This document shows, in pieces, positions 15,677 to 22,362 of a DNA stretch of 27,190 nucleotides. The stretch's first letter is position 1; each line of letters opens with the position of its first letter. Made by a program: the position numbers and the translations under genes. Under the pieces are notes generated by a model, which saw only the letters and a program-made list of their open reading frames with translations, had not been told where the DNA came from and did not search any database. Origin of the DNA: an uncultured Collinsella sp. (GTDB lineage Bacteria > Actinomycetota > Coriobacteriia > Coriobacteriales > Coriobacteriaceae); NCBI GenBank assembly GCA_902464565.1, contig CABQJV010000029.1, positions 1 through 27,190 on the forward strand, in the 5' to 3' direction.

Positions 15677-15811
15677 CTAGACAGTGAGACGCTTGCGGCC
15701 CTTGGCGCGACGACGGGCGAGCACGGCACGACCACCCTTAGTGGCCATACGGGCACGGAAGCCATGGGTCTTGGCACGCTTACGCTTATTAGGCTGATAC
15801 GTACGCTTCAT
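15677..15811 (-). CDS. rpmH: 50S ribosomal protein L34
   Basis: 44 residues, MKRTYQPNKRKRAKTHGFRA and so on to KGRKRLTV, the invariant L34 sequence. The ATG at 15809-15811 follows AGGAGGAA. It opens the leftward rpmH-rnpA-yidD-yidC-jag operon, which is transcribed away from the origin. Confidence 0.97.
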   Translation of the reverse strand: MKRTYQPNKRKRAKTHGFRARMATKGGRAVLARRRAKGRKRLTV

Positions 15812-15839
15812 CTTAAGTTCCTCCTGCTGCATTTCGAGT

Positions 15840-15857
15840 GTCCGCGGGAGCGCGGAC
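15840..15857 (-). promoter_or_regulatory. Hairpin in the rpmH 5' leader
   Basis: A perfect 7-bp stem GTCCGCG / CGCGGAC with a four-base loop that reads CUCC in the transcript. It lies about 29 bases before the rpmH start. The loop is complementary to the GGAG of the downstream ribosome binding site. A regulatory role is conjectural. Confidence 0.5.
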
Positions 15858-15883
15858 GCAGATATAGACACGTGAGCTTGAAG

Positions 15884-15913
15884 ATTGTAGGGAAATCAAT
15901 GTTCAAATGTCAA
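15884..15913 (-). promoter_or_regulatory. Sigma-70-type promoter of the rpmH operon
   Basis: On the minus strand a perfect -35 TTGACA (plus 15908-15913), an 18-base spacer and -10 TACAAT (15884-15889) lie about 75 bases upstream of the rpmH start. Confidence 0.85.
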
Positions 15914-15988
15914 GAAATCAAAGGTAAAAGGTCGCGCAGTTCACACGGTTCCCCCATAAGCCGAGTTCGATTTAGCGGTGCATGGCAA

Positions 15989-16094
15989 CTTTTCACGATA
16001 TTTCATCGAGTTTTCAACAGGTCATGTTGGCAATGTTGAGAACTTTTCGCCCGTTTTCCAGAGTTTTCAACAGGTTTTGAAAAGTTGTCGAAAG
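15989..16094. other. oriC: Upstream half of oriC: cluster of DnaA-box-like 9-mers
   Basis: Taking TGTTGAAAA / TTTTCAACA as the box, exact copies in reverse orientation lie at 16011-16019 and 16064-16072, each inside GTTTTCAACAGG. One-mismatch or related forms are TGTTGAGAA (16034-16042), TTTTCCAGA (16054-16062), TTTTGAAAA (16075-16083) and TGTCGAAAG (16086-16094). The 17-mer at 16077-16093, TTGAAAAGTTGTCGAAA, recurs with one mismatch downstream of dnaA. The boxes differ from the common TTATCCACA, so DnaA binding is inferred from repetition and position. Confidence 0.6.
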
Positions 16095-16117
16095 ATGAGA
16101 AACATTGCACAGTGAGC

Positions 16118-16123
16118 TACTAT
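16118..16123 (+). promoter_or_regulatory. Possible -10 element of the ATPase-dnaA operon
   Basis: TACTAT stands 34 bases before the proposed ATG. No good -35 is present at the right spacing. If transcription starts near 16130 the TTG at 16085 cannot be the translation start, which supports the ATG at 16157. DnaA bound to the cluster just upstream could regulate this promoter. Confidence 0.35.
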
Positions 16124-16156
16124 TTGTTCGAAACCTTTTGGAAGATTGCGAGCGGC

Positions 16157-17509
16157 ATGTCTGACGACTTTTACACCATGGTCGATTCCGGAGACCCGGC
16201 ACCCGATAACGAGCACATCACCGGCGTGCGCGAAGAGCGTGCGGAAGGCGAGCAGACGACCACGCAGACGCCAAAAGCCATGTACGCCGCGCGCATCGCC
16301 GTCTATGACGACATGCTGTCGACACCGCGTGTGATCGTCATTGATCCGCAAGATGTCCGCACGTATTTGGAAGAGACTACCAACACCGTCTACCAGTGCA
16401 TGAAAGAACAAGGTGGCCATATCTCGCTCATGGTCATCCGCGAGATTGTCGAAAACTTTATCCACGCACACTTTGCCGAGCCCATCATCTCGATTCTGGA
16501 CGGCGGAGACACCATCCGCTTTGCTGATCAAGGACCCGGCATCGACGACAAGGAACGCGCTTTCGACTTTGGCGTTACCAGCGCAAACAGCAAGATGAAG
16601 CGCTATATCCGTGGAACCGGAGCAGGGTTTCCCATGGTGCAGGAGTATTTGGAAAACGCCGGCGGTGCCGTATCCATCGAGGACAACATGGGTAGCGGTA
16701 CCGTGGTTACGGTAAGCCTGGACCCTAAACGCGTGCAGGAAATCGAGCGCGCCGGTGGACGAGGTGCTGCCGTGCGGCCCGAGACGGAGCAGCCCACATA
16801 TCCCCTGCCGGGAGCTTTTGCGCAGCAGCCCATGGCAACGCAGCAGATGCAGCCCCCCGTGGGGCAGATACAGCAGCCCGGAATGCTTCCTACACAAGAG
16901 CCCCAGGCGACATCGATGTCGATGCCGCCAAACATGCCAGAGGCCGTGCCGCTGGCGGATCAGGATGCAGCAGCAATGCAGCAGGCGACGGGCGCACCGG
17001 GTGGCCAGCAAATGGGCTATCAGCCGTACCAACAGGGATATCCATATCAGCAGATGCCGCCGCTGGGGTACGGCCAGCAGTTCCCGCAGCAGTACCAGCA
17101 GGGATATCAGCAGCCGTACCAGCAGATGCCGCAGCAGCAGTACAACCCCTGGGCCCAGCAGATGCCTCCACAGCCTTACCAACAGTGGCCTCAAAGTTTT
17201 CAACAGCAAATGCCGCCGATGCAGAGTTCTCAACAACCAGCAGCTCAAATGATGTATCCTAATGCAGCAAATCAGTATGCGCAGCCACAACCGGACGTGT
17301 TCGTAAGCGATCGCGGCAACGCCGCGCTGGGCTATCTGGCGCAAAATCAAGCGTGCGGTGCAACCGATCTGGCGAGGGCGTTTGGAAACTCGGCCCCCAC
17401 TTGGTCACGCACGCTCAATGACTTGGCGCAGGCCGGCTTGGTCATCAAGCATGGCCAGAAATACCATCTGACCGAACTCGGCGCCGCTCGCGTGCGAGCT
17501 CAGAGCTAA
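16157..17509 (+). CDS. GHKL-ATPase / Gln-Pro-rich / winged-helix protein encoded inside oriC
   Basis: 450 residues from the ATG at 16157; the open frame reaches back to a TTG at 16085 but that region holds origin repeats and no ribosome binding site. Residues 90-190 are a GHKL (HATPase_c) domain: N box REIVENFIHAH (95-105), G1 DQGPGI (124-129), G2 GTGAGF (153-158) and a terminal GSGTVVTVSL. There is no histidine phospho-acceptor domain, so it is not an ordinary sensor kinase; anti-sigma-type (SpoIIAB-like) kinases share the stand-alone GHKL layout. Residues 211-380 are low-complexity, rich in Gln, Pro, Tyr and Met (repeated YQQ, QQMP). Residues 386-450 form a winged helix resembling MarR-type domains (ATDLARAFGNSAPTWSRTLN then a wing). 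It precedes dnaA by 15 bases and is surely cotranscribed. Function unknown; ATP-dependent control of initiation or of dnaA expression is a reasonable guess. Confidence 0.88.
   Translation: MSDDFYTMVDSGDPAPDNEHITGVREERAEGEQTTTQTPKAMYAARIAVYDDMLSTPRVIVIDPQDVRTYLEETTNTVYQCMKEQGGHISLMVIREIVENFIHAHFAEPIISILDGGDTIRFADQGPGIDDKERAFDFGVTSANSKMKRYIRGTGAGFPMVQEYLENAGGAVSIEDNMGSGTVVTVSLDPKRVQEIERAGGRGAAVRPETEQPTYPLPGAFAQQPMATQQMQPPVGQIQQPGMLPTQEPQATSMSMPPNMPEAVPLADQDAAAMQQATGAPGGQQMGYQPYQQGYPYQQMPPLGYGQQFPQQYQQGYQQPYQQMPQQQYNPWAQQMPPQPYQQWPQSFQQQMPPMQSSQQPAAQMMYPNAANQYAQPQPDVFVSDRGNAALGYLAQNQACGATDLARAFGNSAPTWSRTLNDLAQAGLVIKHGQKYHLTELGAARVRAQS
17024..17260 (+). repeat. Gln/Tyr/Pro-rich low-complexity repeat region
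   Basis: The ATPase gene contains runs of YQQG, YQQM, QQMP and YQQP units over about 75 residues. The DNA repeats CAG-rich blocks such as CAGCAGATGCCGC. The composition resembles prion-like disordered segments, which is a description of sequence and not evidence of phase separation. Confidence 0.75.
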
Positions 17510-17524
17510 AGAACGGGAGAGACA

Positions 17525-19249
17525 GTGGACGAAGAAGCAAGCATCATCCTGGGGGATGCCATCGCCTTTTGCCAGCGCGACGGCCAAGATGCACGCCTCA
17601 TCAACATGCTGGGGCAATCGCGCGCCATAAGCCTGACCGAAGATACGCTCACGATCGAGGCTCCCTCGCGCTTTGCCATCGCGCAGCTCAAAAAGCATCA
17701 GCCGACTATTGAGGCCTATCTGGAAGAAATCGCCTTTGCACCGATTGCGCTCGACATCGTGGCACCGCAAGGCGCCGCGACGGAATCCGCTGCCGCGACG
17801 GCGACCGCCACGGCTCCCGCTGCTTCCCCGGCGGTGCCGGCCTCCGCAGGCGACGTGCCGACAATCGAGCACCAGCACAGCAATGTTTCCCGTGAAACCA
17901 TGTTACCGGTGCCGACCGCGGCAGCGACGTCAACGAATGCACCCGTCACGCACATGCCCATCGCTCACGACGCAGCGGCGGGCGCGGATTCGGGCATTGC
18001 AATCAAGAACACGCTCTCGGCCGACGATTTTCGTCGCATGATGAACCAGATGAAGGGCGGAGCGCCGACTAAATCCACGCAAGCTGCGGCCCCCGCTTCA
18101 CCCATGTCAGCACCGACCGTGCCGGCCGAGCAGAATACGAATGGAGCCCCGCTCGCCGCGAACTCAAAATTTACCTTTGAGAACTTTGTCTACGGCCCCG
18201 AGAACAGCCATGCCTATCGCTCGGCACTCAAGTTTGCCGCCCTCGCGGACGAGCGCGGCACATGCACATCACTGTTCATATACGGCAAATCGGGCCTGGG
18301 CAAGACGCACCTGCTGCTTGCTATCAAAAACGAGCTCGCCGAGAAGTCGCCCGAGATCAAGGTCAAGTATGCAAACTCCCAGGCATATCTGGACGACCTG
18401 ATGACCGAGTTCGACCGTCAAAAGAAGAGCAACGCCCCCATCATGCAGGCATACCACGGCGTGGACGTGCTCATCATCGATGACATCCAAAACATCATCG
18501 GCAAGCGCGCGAGCGTGGACTACTTTTTCCAGCTCATGGACGAGTTCATCCGCAACAACAAGAAGGTCGTCATCGCGGCAGACCGCGCCCCCAAGGACCT
18601 AAGCATGGACGAGCGTCTGACCAGCCGCTTCAACGCCGGAATGCTCTGCCTGGTCGCAGAGCCCAGCTACGAGATGAAATACAAGATCTTGCAGCGCTAT
18701 TACGAGAACACCATCGTCGCCGCTCCCGAGGCGGGTGACGACTCACTGCTGGCGGCCTATGGGGGCGACGGCGGGCACCTGACCGACGAGCACTTTAAAC
18801 ACATGGCCGAAGTCTCGGGCACCAACATCCGCGAACTCGAGAGCTTTTGCGAGCGCTGCGCCGGCGAGGCGGGCGACCGCGAGCGCGAGGGCGGAGAGCT
18901 CACCTTTGACGATATCGACGCCATCGCCAGCCAGTACTTCGACACATCGGCCAAAAAGATCAACGTCCAGACGGTTCAGTCCGTCATCGAAGAGCAGTAC
19001 GGCGTGACACACGAGGAGCTCATCGGCCCGCGTCGCAACGCCAATATCGCCAAAGCACGCCATATCGCTATCTACCTGGCCATCGAGATGTGCGAAATGA
19101 CGACCACGGCGGTGGGCGCCGAATTTGGCAACCGCAACCACTCGACCGTCAGCACGAGCTACAAAAAGGTCCAGAAGATGATCCAGGAAGACCGCACCGT
19201 CACCGAAGACCTCAAGTCGCTGCGCGATAAAATTACACTGCGCTCGTAG
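17525..19249 (+). CDS. dnaA: Chromosomal replication initiator DnaA
   Basis: 574 residues from a GTG with GGGAG upstream. DnaA-ATP oligomerises on oriC and melts it. Domain I (1-80) is divergent. Domain II (80-213) is a long Ala/Pro/Thr-rich linker, explaining the greater length than E. coli's 467. Domain III (AAA+) has Walker A GKSGLGKT (254-261), Walker B VLIIDD (315-320), and an arginine-finger-containing stretch DERLTSRFNAGM. Domain IV ends with the DnaA signature ARHIAIYLAIEM and the recognition motif GNRNHSTV (535-542), where GGRDHTTV is usual: Asp433 and Thr435 of E. coli correspond to Asn538 and Ser540. These residues contact bases in the E. coli structure. DnaA-box-like clusters flank the ATPase-dnaA module, and a degenerate parS lies in domain II coding sequence. 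Confidence 0.96.
   Translation: MDEEASIILGDAIAFCQRDGQDARLINMLGQSRAISLTEDTLTIEAPSRFAIAQLKKHQPTIEAYLEEIAFAPIALDIVAPQGAATESAAATATATAPAASPAVPASAGDVPTIEHQHSNVSRETMLPVPTAAATSTNAPVTHMPIAHDAAAGADSGIAIKNTLSADDFRRMMNQMKGGAPTKSTQAAAPASPMSAPTVPAEQNTNGAPLAANSKFTFENFVYGPENSHAYRSALKFAALADERGTCTSLFIYGKSGLGKTHLLLAIKNELAEKSPEIKVKYANSQAYLDDLMTEFDRQKKSNAPIMQAYHGVDVLIIDDIQNIIGKRASVDYFFQLMDEFIRNNKKVVIAADRAPKDLSMDERLTSRFNAGMLCLVAEPSYEMKYKILQRYYENTIVAAPEAGDDSLLAAYGGDGGHLTDEHFKHMAEVSGTNIRELESFCERCAGEAGDREREGGELTFDDIDAIASQYFDTSAKKINVQTVQSVIEEQYGVTHEELIGPRRNANIAKARHIAIYLAIEMCEMTTTAVGAEFGNRNHSTVSTSYKKVQKMIQEDRTVTEDLKSLRDKITLRS
17884..17899 (+). other. parS: Degenerate parS-like site inside dnaA
   Basis: TGTTTCCCGTGAAACC matches TGTTTCACGTGAAACA at 14 of 16 positions; the core GTTTCnCGTGAAAC differs at one base. 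It encodes Asn-Val-Ser-Arg-Glu-Thr in the poorly conserved linker, so the protein puts little constraint on this sequence. ParB binding is plausible. Confidence 0.55.
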
Positions 19250-19262
19250 GGAAATAGAGACA

Positions 19263-19440
19263 CCTGTTGAAAACTTGTCGAAACCACGGGCATAAGGTGT
19301 CTAAAACCCAACCCGCGGTGATGAAAAGTTTTGCGCAGGTTTTGAACGTGGAAAACCACCCCTGTTGCACACAGGTTGCTGTCGATTCTCTTTCTGGGTC
19401 TGACCTGCGTCTTTGGGAGTAATCAACAGTTTCGTCAGTG
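19263..19440. other. oriC: Downstream half of oriC: DnaA-box-like cluster between dnaA and dnaN
   Basis: Box-like 9-mers are TGTTGAAAA (19265-19273), TGTCGAAAC (19276-19284, eleven bases further on), TGATGAAAA (19319-19327), CGTGGAAAA (19347-19355, near the classical TGTGGAAAA), TTGCACACA (19365-19373) and TAATCAACA (19420-19428). The 17-mer TTGAAAACTTGTCGAAA (19267-19283) repeats the one upstream of the ATPase gene with one mismatch and in the same orientation. A short GC-containing spacer (19430-19440) leads into the AT-rich element. Confidence 0.65.
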
Positions 19441-19480
19441 CTATTACTATTATTAAGATATTTATATCTATAGAAAGGTA
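19441..19480 (+). other. oriC: Probable DNA unwinding element with DnaA-trio-like triplets
   Basis: CTA TTA CTA TTA TTA (19441-19455) on this strand corresponds to five consecutive 3'-[G/A]AT-5' triplets on the complement, the form of the DnaA-trio described for Bacillus subtilis. AT-rich sequence (AAGATATTTATATCTATAGAAA) continues to the dnaN leader. It lies 13 bases after the last box-like site, the order known from the Bacillus basal unwinding system. Part of it may also serve as a dnaN promoter. Confidence 0.65.
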
Positions 19481-19487
19481 TTAAAAG

Positions 19488-20591
19488 ATGAAGTTCACCG
19501 TCAGCCAGAGCTCGCTTACACAAGCCATCGGCGTCGTTATGAAGGGTGTCGCTTCGGCATCCACCCTTCCCATCCTGTCGGGCGTGCTCGTCAAGGCGCA
19601 AGACGGCATCTTGGAATTCCAGACCTCTAACTACACCATCTCGATCCGTCATCGCATCGCGGCGCATGTCGAAGAAGAGGGCGAGATGGTTATCCCCTGT
19701 AAGATGCTCTCCAATATCACCAAGACTCTCCCCGATGCCCCGGTCACCTTTGAGCTGTCCGAGCGCCAGGTGCTGATTGGTTGCGAGAAGAGCTCTTTCC
19801 GCCTGAACACGCTCGATGCCAATGACTTCCCCGAGTTTCCGGCCTATGCCATCGAGAGTGCCGTGGAGCTGCCGACCGATATCTTGTCCGAGATGGTCGG
19901 CCGCGTGTGGCGCGTTACCTCGACCGACAAGGCCCGCCCCATCCTGGGCGGCGTGCACATGAAGGTCGAGAACAACACCGTGCGCCTGGTGGCGACCGAT
20001 TCTTTCCGCTTGGCCGTGTGCGATACGCAGGTCGAGACCTCGACCCTCGAGGGTTCCTTTGAGCTCAACGTTCCGGCCGACGCCTTTAACGACGCGCTGA
20101 ACATCATGGCCAGCCAGGCGACCATCATGATCGGAGCTACCGACACCCAGGTCGTCTTTGAGGCCGGCAACACCACCTACGTGTCGCGCCGCATCGAGGG
20201 CGTGTACCCCAACTACAAGCAGCTCATCCCCGATTCGTGCGTGACGAGCGTCAAGATCGACGTCGCCGCCTTTAACGCCGCCCTCAAGCGCGTGGCCGTT
20301 ATCGCGAGCGCCAACCCCGCCGTCAAGTTCGAGATCGATGTCGAGAACGGGCAGATGGGACTGTCCTCCATTTCCAATGACCAGGACCTTGCGCAGGAGA
20401 CAATCGATGTCGAGGCCGAGGGCGAGTCGGGCACCATCGCCTTCAACTACCACTACATCTTCGGGTGCCTCAATGCCCTGTCCAAGGAGAAGGAGATCAC
20501 GCTGGAGCTCAAGAGCTACTCGCAGGCGGGCATCTTCAAGTCCTACGACAAGATCAACTACCTGTACCTGGTCATGCCGGTCCGCATCTAG
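19488..20591 (+). CDS. dnaN: DNA polymerase III beta sliding clamp
   Basis: 367 residues, ATG preceded by GAAAGG about ten bases upstream. The clamp encircles DNA and tethers Pol III and repair proteins. The length, three-domain repeat pattern and C-terminus LYLVMPVRI are typical; the C-terminal Met-Pro-Val-Arg segment forms part of the partner-binding pocket. TLPILSGVLV near residue 25 and SFRLA near 171 are family-conserved. It begins immediately after the unwinding element and runs into recF after nine bases. Confidence 0.96.
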   Translation: MKFTVSQSSLTQAIGVVMKGVASASTLPILSGVLVKAQDGILEFQTSNYTISIRHRIAAHVEEEGEMVIPCKMLSNITKTLPDAPVTFELSERQVLIGCEKSSFRLNTLDANDFPEFPAYAIESAVELPTDILSEMVGRVWRVTSTDKARPILGGVHMKVENNTVRLVATDSFRLAVCDTQVETSTLEGSFELNVPADAFNDALNIMASQATIMIGATDTQVVFEAGNTTYVSRRIEGVYPNYKQLIPDSCVTSVKIDVAAFNAALKRVAVIASANPAVKFEIDVENGQMGLSSISNDQDLAQETIDVEAEGESGTIAFNYHYIFGCLNALSKEKEITLELKSYSQAGIFKSYDKINYLYLVMPVRI

Positions 20592-20600
20592 CGCTGCGCC

Positions 20601-21707
20601 ATGACCATGTTCGCCCGCGGTCTTTCCGTCGCGCACTACCGCAGCTTCGATAGCTATCGCCTTGCCCTAGACGAGGGCGTGACGATACTTGCGGGACCCA
20701 ACGCGGCGGGAAAGACCAATCTCATAGAGGCGCTGCAGCTGCTGACGAGCGGCGCCTCGTTTAGGCATCCGACCGCAGCCGAGCTCGTCCATGACGGCGT
20801 GGGCTCGTGCAAGGTCGAGCTGAGGCTCGAGGGCGACGGCCGCGTGCTTGATATGGGGTTGAGCGCGGAGGACGGTAAGCGCTCGTTTAGCCGCAACGGC
20901 AAGAGATGTTCTGCCGCCGGTGTGCGCGGGGTTCTGCCGAGCGTGCTGTTTTGCCCCGACCATCTGGACATGGTTAAGCGAGGCGCCAGTGTGCGCCGCG
21001 CCGCCCTCGATGACTTTGGCATGCAACTGAGCGCACGCTATGCCGATCTTGCGAGCACCTATGGGCGCTGCGTGACCCAGCGTAACGCCTTGCTCAAGGA
21101 GACCTGGTGCTGCCGCGAGATGCTCGGCGCGTGGAACGATTCGATTGCCCGCGCGGGCTCGGCCCTGCTCGTGCACCGGTTGGCCCTACTCGACCGGCTG
21201 GCGGGCCATGTGCACACTGCCTACGGTCAAGTGGCGTCCGGCGAGGCTGCCAGCGTGACCTATACGTCCACGCTGGGGGATTTGCCCCAGGTCGAGGATC
21301 GCGAAGAGCTGAAGGGCTGGGCGTACGAGCGCATGCTGGCTGCCCTTGATGAGCGCGCCGACGAGGAAATTCGCCGCGGCGTGACGTTGGTGGGACCGCA
21401 TCGCGATGAGATTGAGTTTACCGTGGCGGGTCGCTCCGCCCGTTCATTTGCCAGCCAAGGTCAACAGCGAACGTTGGTTCTGGCCTGGAAGGTGGCGGAG
21501 GTGGCCGTGGCTCGCGATGTCCTGGGCACCGCCCCACTGCTGCTTTTAGACGACGTGATGAGCGAGCTCGACGGCGAGCGTCGCGGCGCTTTTCTGCGGC
21601 TGATCGGCGATGATATCCAGACGGTCATAACCACGACCAACCTGGGGTACTTTACCGATGACCTGCTTGATCGAGCCAAGGTGGTGAGCATGGGTGAGAC
21701 GTGCTAA
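20601..21707 (+). CDS. recF: DNA replication and repair protein RecF
   Basis: 368 residues. An ABC/SMC-type ATPase that promotes RecA loading at gaps through RecOR. Walker A GPNAAGKT is at 32-39, the signature SFASQGQQRTLVLA near 288 and Walker B LLLLDDVMSELD near 313. No Shine-Dalgarno sequence is visible before either ATG (20601 or 20607), so translation probably depends on coupling with dnaN nine bases upstream. The 3' end overlaps the DUF721 gene by 14 bases. Confidence 0.95.
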   Translation: MTMFARGLSVAHYRSFDSYRLALDEGVTILAGPNAAGKTNLIEALQLLTSGASFRHPTAAELVHDGVGSCKVELRLEGDGRVLDMGLSAEDGKRSFSRNGKRCSAAGVRGVLPSVLFCPDHLDMVKRGASVRRAALDDFGMQLSARYADLASTYGRCVTQRNALLKETWCCREMLGAWNDSIARAGSALLVHRLALLDRLAGHVHTAYGQVASGEAASVTYTSTLGDLPQVEDREELKGWAYERMLAALDERADEEIRRGVTLVGPHRDEIEFTVAGRSARSFASQGQQRTLVLAWKVAEVAVARDVLGTAPLLLLDDVMSELDGERRGAFLRLIGDDIQTVITTTNLGYFTDDLLDRAKVVSMGETC

Positions 21708-22257
21708 TTACGAGCGCGAGAGCGAGACAGTCGCCTTCAGTGGGTTTTTGAACGCAGAGCGCCAGCGCATCCTGGCGGCTGCAACACCTGAGCGCCGTGC
21801 GCAGATGGAGGCTGCCGAGGAGTCGCGCGCGATCTATCGCGCGTGGAACGCGGTGTGCTCGGGCACGCGCGAGGGGCGGCATGTGACGGGTCTGCGCTAC
21901 CTGCCCGAGTCCAATGAGCTGCTGGTATATCTCGACTCGCCCTCGTGGACGCAGGAAATGACGCTGTTGCGCGAGATCATCCGCGCGCGTATGGAGCGCG
22001 CCGGTGCGCATGTGGACGGCCTGGTGTTCAAAACCACCGCGCCCGGTCACACGCCACCCGCCGCCAAGGAGCGCCTGCGCCCGGCGACGACCGAGCGCCC
22101 GCCGGCCCCGCACGCCGACCTCAGTGAGGCCGAGCGCACCGAGATCGAGCGCCAAGTGGCACCCATCGAGGACCAAAAACTGCGCGAGGCCCTCGAGAAC
22201 GCCATGAGAGCCAGTGCCGAGTGGGCCAAGGGCGTGCAAAGCAAAAAAGAGCCTTAA
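21694..22257 (+). CDS. dciA: DUF721/DciA-family protein, probable replicative helicase loader/regulator
   Basis: 187 residues from a GTG inside the recF 3' end, with AAGGTGG upstream. Residues about 48-113 match the DUF721 core: IYRAWNAVCSG, then TGLRYLPESNELLVYLDSPSW, then a helix TLLREIIRARMERAG and VDGLVFKT. DciA proteins help load DnaB-type helicase in bacteria lacking DnaC or DnaI, and the recF-DUF721-gyrB order is typical of Actinobacteria. The C-terminal 70 residues are charged and rich in Ala, Pro, Glu and Arg, likely disordered except for a final helix. The N-terminal 45 residues are also charged. Family assignment is good; the helicase role here is by homology. Confidence 0.85.
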   Translation: MRRANYERESETVAFSGFLNAERQRILAAATPERRAQMEAAEESRAIYRAWNAVCSGTREGRHVTGLRYLPESNELLVYLDSPSWTQEMTLLREIIRARMERAGAHVDGLVFKTTAPGHTPPAAKERLRPATTERPPAPHADLSEAERTEIERQVAPIEDQKLREALENAMRASAEWAKGVQSKKEP

Positions 22258-22284
22258 ATCGCATCTGGTGGCCTTGTAGAGCCA

Positions 22285-22313
22285 AATACCCTCGTTCCCG
22301 AGGGTATTTTTTT
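22285..22313 (+). terminator. Rho-independent terminator after dciA
   Basis: A 10-bp stem AATACCCTCG / CGAGGGTATT with a four-base loop is followed by a run of T to 22313. It separates the dnaA-dciA unit from gyrBA. Confidence 0.9.
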
Positions 22314-22362
22314 ACGATAAACTAGTAAGGCTGTACACATTTTCTTGACTGAAGGAGGACGT

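Noticed and set aside
16067..17350. 427-codon minus-strand open frame opposite the ATPase gene
   Set aside because: Its Leu/Arg/His-rich sequence is the complement of the Gln/Pro-rich repeats.
19233..20636. 467-codon minus-strand open frame opposite dnaN
   Set aside because: Complement of dnaN and of the origin gap; no motif and it would run through oriC.
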